From: Pseudomonadota bacterium
GTDB lineage: Bacteria; Pseudomonadota; Gammaproteobacteria; Xanthomonadales; Rhodanobacteraceae
DNA: 16,408 bases
Assembly (NCBI GenBank): GCA_023430685.1
Contig: JAEYZH010000042.1
Coordinates: 1 to 16,408 of the forward strand
Direction: 5' to 3'
Shown here one piece after another: positions 13,482-16,408 of this stretch. Each line of letters opens with the position of its first letter. Within the stretch, counting starts at the first letter, position 1. The notes under the pieces were generated by a model that was given only the letters and a program-made list of their open reading frames with translations, did not search any database and was not told the DNA's origin. Made by a program: the position numbers and the translations under genes.

Positions 13482-14391
13482 TGAGCGGCGCGAGCAACCA
13501 GGCGAGCAGCGCGAGGCCGACCGCGATGCGCCCGTAGCGATAGACCTGCGGATGCGCGCGCTTGAAGCGCTTTTTCGCTTCGCCGATGCGATGCGCGAAT
13601 GCATACAGCCGGTTCACCGCGCCGACCTCTTCGCTCGCGACGTTCTGCGAAGCGGTGGCCTGGCCGAGCACGCGGCTCACGACGCGGTTGAGCGCACGCA
13701 TCGGCCGAGTGCGCAGCGGGCGTTCGACGTCGCAGAACAGGATCACGCGCGTCTGATCGGTTCGATTTTCGGCCCAGTGGACGTAGGTCTCGTCGAACAC
13801 CACGTCCTCGCCGTCGCGCCAGGCATATTCCTCGCCGTCGACGAAGATGCGGCAGGCGTCGGAGTTCGGCGTCACCAGCCCGAGGTGGTAGCGCAGCGAA
13901 CCGGCGAACGGGTCGCGGTGCGGGTTGAGTTTCGAGCCCGGCGGCAGCAACGCGAACATCGCGGCCTTGACCTCGGGGATCTTCGCGAGCAATGCGACCG
14001 TGTTCGGGCACAGCGCCTGCGCCGACGCGAGCGGCTCGCCGTACCAGGTCAGGTAGAAGCGCTTCCAGCCTTCCTTGAAGAACGACGCGAAGCTCGCATC
14101 GTTGTGCTTCTCGGCCGCGCGGATGTAGCCCTCGTCGAACAGGTGCAGCGCCTCCTCGCGGATCGCCGGCCACTGCTCGCGCAGCGGGTCGAGGTGGCCG
14201 AACGCGCTGCGATCGAGATAGGGCTTCGCGGGCACCGCCGAGAACGCATACATCAACACGTTGTACGGCGCGAAGAAGCCCGAGTGGTCGAGCAGCTGGC
14301 GCCCGAAACGCAGCCGCGCGCGCCCGCGCAGGTGCACGATCAGCACGCTGAGGACGTAGACGGCGACGAGGGTCAGCAGGACGAGGCGCAT
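13477..14391 (-). CDS. LpxO-like lipid A hydroxylase
   Basis: This 304-residue aspartyl/asparaginyl beta-hydroxylase family enzyme depends on Fe(II) and 2-oxoglutarate. It has membrane segments at both ends (about 3-19 and 287-303), the arrangement of LpxO, which 2-hydroxylates a lipid A acyl chain at the inner membrane; the length is close to Salmonella LpxO. Iron-site residues are HRDPF (158-162: His158 and Asp160) and His205 in FDETYVHWAENRTD (199-212). Arg215 in TRVILFCDVERP is the 2-oxoglutarate ligand. The ATG at 14391 has no ribosome binding site: the heptamer repeat array begins two bases upstream. The stop codon lies within the right arm of a long inverted repeat. It lies downstream of trpS on the same strand. 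A different hydroxylation substrate cannot be excluded. Confidence 0.78.
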   Translation of the reverse strand: MRLVLLTLVAVYVLSVLIVHLRGRARLRFGRQLLDHSGFFAPYNVLMYAFSAVPAKPYLDRSAFGHLDPLREQWPAIREEALHLFDEGYIRAAEKHNDASFASFFKEGWKRFYLTWYGEPLASAQALCPNTVALLAKIPEVKAAMFALLPPGSKLNPHRDPFAGSLRYHLGLVTPNSDACRIFVDGEEYAWRDGEDVVFDETYVHWAENRTDQTRVILFCDVERPLRTRPMRALNRVVSRVLGQATASQNVASEEVGAVNRLYAFAHRIGEAKKRFKRAHPQVYRYGRIAVGLALLAWLLAPLM

Positions 14392-14393
14392 CG

Positions 14394-14435
14394 GTGATTC
14401 GTGATTCGTGATTCGTGATTCGTGATTCGTGATTC
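14394..14435. repeat. Six tandem heptamers (GTGATTC) abutting a start codon
   Basis: Six perfect copies of GTGATTC (GAATCAC on the minus strand) end two bases before the LpxO-like start codon. When translated, such arrays give NHESRIT strings, which I recall from spurious xanthomonad ORFs. The array occupies the place where the ribosome binding site should be, so copy-number change could tune translation. Confidence 0.95.
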
Positions 14436-14475
14436 GGACACGACCCGCTACCGCAGGATACCTGCACCGCGCTGC

Positions 14476-14504
14476 TGTAGGAGCGCACCCTGTGCGCGAT
14501 CGCC
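14476..14504. repeat. REP-type element (TGTAGGAGCG class)
   Basis: TGTAGGAG is followed by a hairpin, GCGCAC-CCT-GTGCGC (14483-14497), then GATCGCC. This matches the xanthomonad REP pattern of a TGTAGGAGCG head plus a short stem. It lies between trpS and the LpxO-like gene and could weaken read-through. Confidence 0.7.
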
Positions 14505-14554
14505 AGCGCGTCGCGACTGCACGGCAATCGCCAGCCGCGTCGTGCCGCCGACGC

Positions 14555-15898
14555 CTACGCCGATTTCGCGCGCTCCTTCGCGATCTTGTCGGCCTTCAAC
14601 GCCGCCAGAGCAGCTTCGATTTCTTGTTGACGGGGCGACAGCGTGACCGATCCTCCAAGCGCATCACTCAGCGCCAGGGAAAGCGCGGCTGCGTCGCCGC
14701 TCTTTTCGACCAGAGCCGAGGCAGTCTGGCCGGCTTCCTTCGGCGAATCGAATCCGCGACTCTGCAACAGCACGTCGCCATTGCCGTTCGCAAGCTTGAA
14801 GTAGAAGCGACCATCCGCCTCGCGATAGCTCTTGAGCTGCGGCAGCGCGATCGCCGGCGTACCGACGCTCGCCGCGGTCGCCGGCTGTTGGTCCAGCGAA
14901 CGCACGCCGACCGCGTGGCGCAGGCGTGCAATGAACGCGCGACTGCGCTCGCGCGCCCTCGCCGCGCCCGCGATCAGCTGCTGCTCGATGCGCGCGGGAT
15001 TCGCCACCAGCGCTTCGTAGCGTTCGCGCAGCGGCGCGAGTTCGGCATCGACGCGCTCGAACAGCGCCTGCTTGGCGTCGCCCCAGGCGATGCCGTCGGC
15101 GAACGCGGCGCGCATCGCAGCCGTTTCGTCCGCGGTCGCGAACGCCTGGTAGATCGCGAACAGGTTCGACGTGTCCGGATCCTTCGCTTCGCCGGGTGCG
15201 CGCGAATCGGTGACGATGCCGAGGATCGCCTTGCGCAGTTCCTTCGCAGGCAGCCAGAGCGGGATGGTGTTGTCGTAGCTTTTCGACATCTTGCGTCCGT
15301 CGGTGCCGGGCAGCGTCGCGACGTTGTCCTCGATGCGCGCCTCGGGCAGCGTGAAGAAATCGCCCGAGTACAGATGGTTGAACCGCTGTCCGATGTCGCG
15401 CGCCATCTCGATGTGCTGGATCTGGTCGCGCCCGACCGGCACCTCGTGCGCGTTGAAGACCAGGATGTCGGCGGCCATCAGCACCGGATACATGTAGAGC
15501 CCCGCAGTGACGCCAGCGTCCGCGTCTTCGCCTGCGCCCGTATTGGCGTCGACGGCGGCCTTGTACGCGTGCGCGCGGTTGAGCAGTCCCTTCGCGGTCA
15601 CGCAGGTCAGGAACCAGGTCAGCTCCGGGATCTCGGGGATGTCGGACTGGCGGTAGAACAGCACCTTGTCGGGATCCAGTCCGCAGGCGAGCCAGCTCGC
15701 GGCGATCTCGAGCGTGGACTGCTGCACGCGCGCGGGGTCGCCGCATTTCACGAGCGCGTGGTAGTCGGCGAGGAAGTAGAACGACTCGGCGTCGTCGCGG
15801 CGGCTCGCCGCGATCGCGGGGCGGATCGCGCCGACGTAGTTGCCGAGGTGCGGCGTACCGGAGGTGGTGATGCCGGTCAGGATGCGGCGCTTGGACAT
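14555..15898 (-). CDS. trpS: Tryptophanyl-tRNA synthetase with C-terminal extension
   Basis: This 447-residue class I aminoacyl-tRNA synthetase charges tRNA-Trp in the cytosol. The HIGH-type motif is TPHLGN (15-20), the KMSKS loop is KMSKSYDN (203-210), and PVGRDQIQHIEMARDIG (154-170) is typical of TrpS. The catalytic body ends near residue 335, about where E. coli TrpS ends (334 residues). An Ala-rich linker follows, then about 90 extra residues. Residues 362-400 (GRFYFKLANGNGDVLLQSRG, FDSPKEAGQTASALVEKSG) resemble a DUF1508/YegP-type repeat, and a charged helix follows (421-446). The ATG at 15898 is chosen because family proteins begin just before RILTGI; the frame is open to 15958, but those residues are not family-like. 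The ribosome binding site is weak. Confidence 0.93.
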   Translation of the reverse strand: MSKRRILTGITTSGTPHLGNYVGAIRPAIAASRRDDAESFYFLADYHALVKCGDPARVQQSTLEIAASWLACGLDPDKVLFYRQSDIPEIPELTWFLTCVTAKGLLNRAHAYKAAVDANTGAGEDADAGVTAGLYMYPVLMAADILVFNAHEVPVGRDQIQHIEMARDIGQRFNHLYSGDFFTLPEARIEDNVATLPGTDGRKMSKSYDNTIPLWLPAKELRKAILGIVTDSRAPGEAKDPDTSNLFAIYQAFATADETAAMRAAFADGIAWGDAKQALFERVDAELAPLRERYEALVANPARIEQQLIAGAARARERSRAFIARLRHAVGVRSLDQQPATAASVGTPAIALPQLKSYREADGRFYFKLANGNGDVLLQSRGFDSPKEAGQTASALVEKSGDAAALSLALSDALGGSVTLSPRQQEIEAALAALKADKIAKERAKSA

Positions 15899-15996
15899 GG
15901 CTCGGGGTTCCGGGCAGGCGCGCGGCCTGCCCGCCAGGATCGGGGAAACGCCAAGCATAGCGCGTGGCGCCCGCGCCGATGTTCGGCGCGCGCCCG

Positions 15997-16057
15997 CGCG
16001 GGGTTTTCCTGCCGGCGGCTGAATGCGCTGCGCGGGCGAACCCCGCGTGCCGCCGGC
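15997..16057 (+). other. Interleaved inverted repeats, possible pseudoknot
   Basis: Two perfect 9-bp complementary pairs are interleaved: CGCGGGGTT (15997-16005) with AACCCCGCG (16039-16047), and GCCGGCGGC (16011-16019) with GCCGCCGGC (16049-16057). The order A-B-A'-B' is that of an H-type pseudoknot. It lies 38 bases before the start of the secreted protein gene, so it would sit in that gene's leader. Chance pairing is possible at this GC content. Confidence 0.35.
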
Positions 16058-16094
16058 GCGCGTTGGATGCGTTCGTCAACCCGAGGAGACCCCG

Positions 16095-16408
16095 ATGCGT
16101 ACCCTGCTTTGCGCCGCCCTGCTCGCCACCGCCACGCTCGCCGCGCCCGCGCGCGCGGGCAACCTGATCGACCTCGCGATCGTCGACCGCGACACCGGCT
16201 CGACCCTGCCGACCTGGAGCCGCCACGGCAAGCTCTACGTCGCGGGCACGCCCGGCCATCGCTACGCGGTGCGCATGACCAACCGCAGCGGCGGGCGCGT
16301 GCTCGCCGTGCTCAGCGTCGACGGCGTCAATGCGGTCAGCGGCGAAACCGCCGACACGAACCAGGCCGGCTACGTGCTCGACGCCTGGGAGTCGACCGAG
16401 ATCGCGGG
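16095..16408 (+). CDS. Secreted protein of unknown function (5' part, cut by edge)
   Basis: The first 104 codons of a gene run off the window. The signal peptide is MRTLLCAALLATATLAAPARA with cleavage before Gly22. The visible mature part includes YVAGTPGHRYAVRMTNRSGG (48-67) and VLSVDGVNAVSGETA (72-86), then AGYVLDAWESTEIA. The pattern of SVDGVN, SGETA and GYVL matches a family of uncharacterised proteobacterial exported proteins that I recall only as hypothetical. AGGAG lies about seven bases before the ATG. It diverges from trpS across a 196-base gap holding a possible pseudoknot. Confidence 0.8.
   Translation, partial: MRTLLCAALLATATLAAPARAGNLIDLAIVDRDTGSTLPTWSRHGKLYVAGTPGHRYAVRMTNRSGGRVLAVLSVDGVNAVSGETADTNQAGYVLDAWESTEIA

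Noticed and set aside
13283..14527. Minus-strand open frame containing NHESRIT repeats
   Set aside because: It overlaps the LpxO-like gene in another frame; the repeats are the translated heptamer array, not a protein feature.
14664..16259. Minus-strand open frame of 531 codons
   Set aside because: It overlaps trpS in another frame, is dominated by Arg and Ala, and lacks any motif.

Overview
The window is very GC-rich (roughly 70% by eye) and carries chromosomal genes of a Gram-negative bacterium: a lipid A hydroxylase-like enzyme, lipoproteins, an OmpA-like protein and a DedA protein. Several traits point to the Lysobacterales/Xanthomonadales of the Gammaproteobacteria. They are a REP-type repeat beginning TGTAGGAGCG, a GTGATTC heptamer array, -10-like TAGAAT/TAGACT hexamers before genes, and a tryptophanyl-tRNA synthetase with a long C-terminal extension. 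This placement is inference. No rRNA, tRNA, CRISPR array, insertion sequence or phage gene is visible.

Left part (1-6519). A minus-strand LtaS/OpgB-like membrane sulfatase-fold enzyme diverges from a plus-strand NupC-type nucleoside transporter. A translationally coupled envelope pair follows (DUF4398-like protein, then an OmpA-like lipoprotein), then a ribokinase. Transporter and kinase together suggest nucleoside/ribose salvage. A minus-strand DedA membrane protein converges on the ribokinase.

Middle part (6634-11835). This is the most unusual region. A six-gene minus-strand operon encodes, in transcription order, two different Roadblock/LC7 proteins, a 304-residue protein with a C-terminal winged-helix-like segment, an MglA/CvnD-like small GTPase, a 310-residue protein I do not recognise, and a class IV-like histone deacetylase-fold enzyme. 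The last four are tightly packed, with overlaps at two junctions. The order Roadblock, winged helix, GTPase resembles actinobacterial conservons (cvnB-cvnC-cvnD) without the histidine kinase. The operon diverges from a LuxR-type regulator with a degenerate receiver and five cysteines. The 256-bp divergent region holds two perfect palindromes and a perfect CRP/Clp-type TGTGA-N6-TCACA site.

Right part (11882-16408). dusB has a -10-like hexamer so close to its ATG that its mRNA may be leaderless. After it come a small acidic secreted protein, a long inverted repeat that contains the stop codon of an LpxO-like hydroxylase, and that hydroxylase on the minus strand. Six heptamers abut the hydroxylase start codon. 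A REP element, trpS with its extension, and the 5' end of a secreted protein cut by the window edge complete the region. Bases 1-80 hold nothing I can call. The other intergenic gaps are shorter than 300 bases, and their contents are given in the entries.
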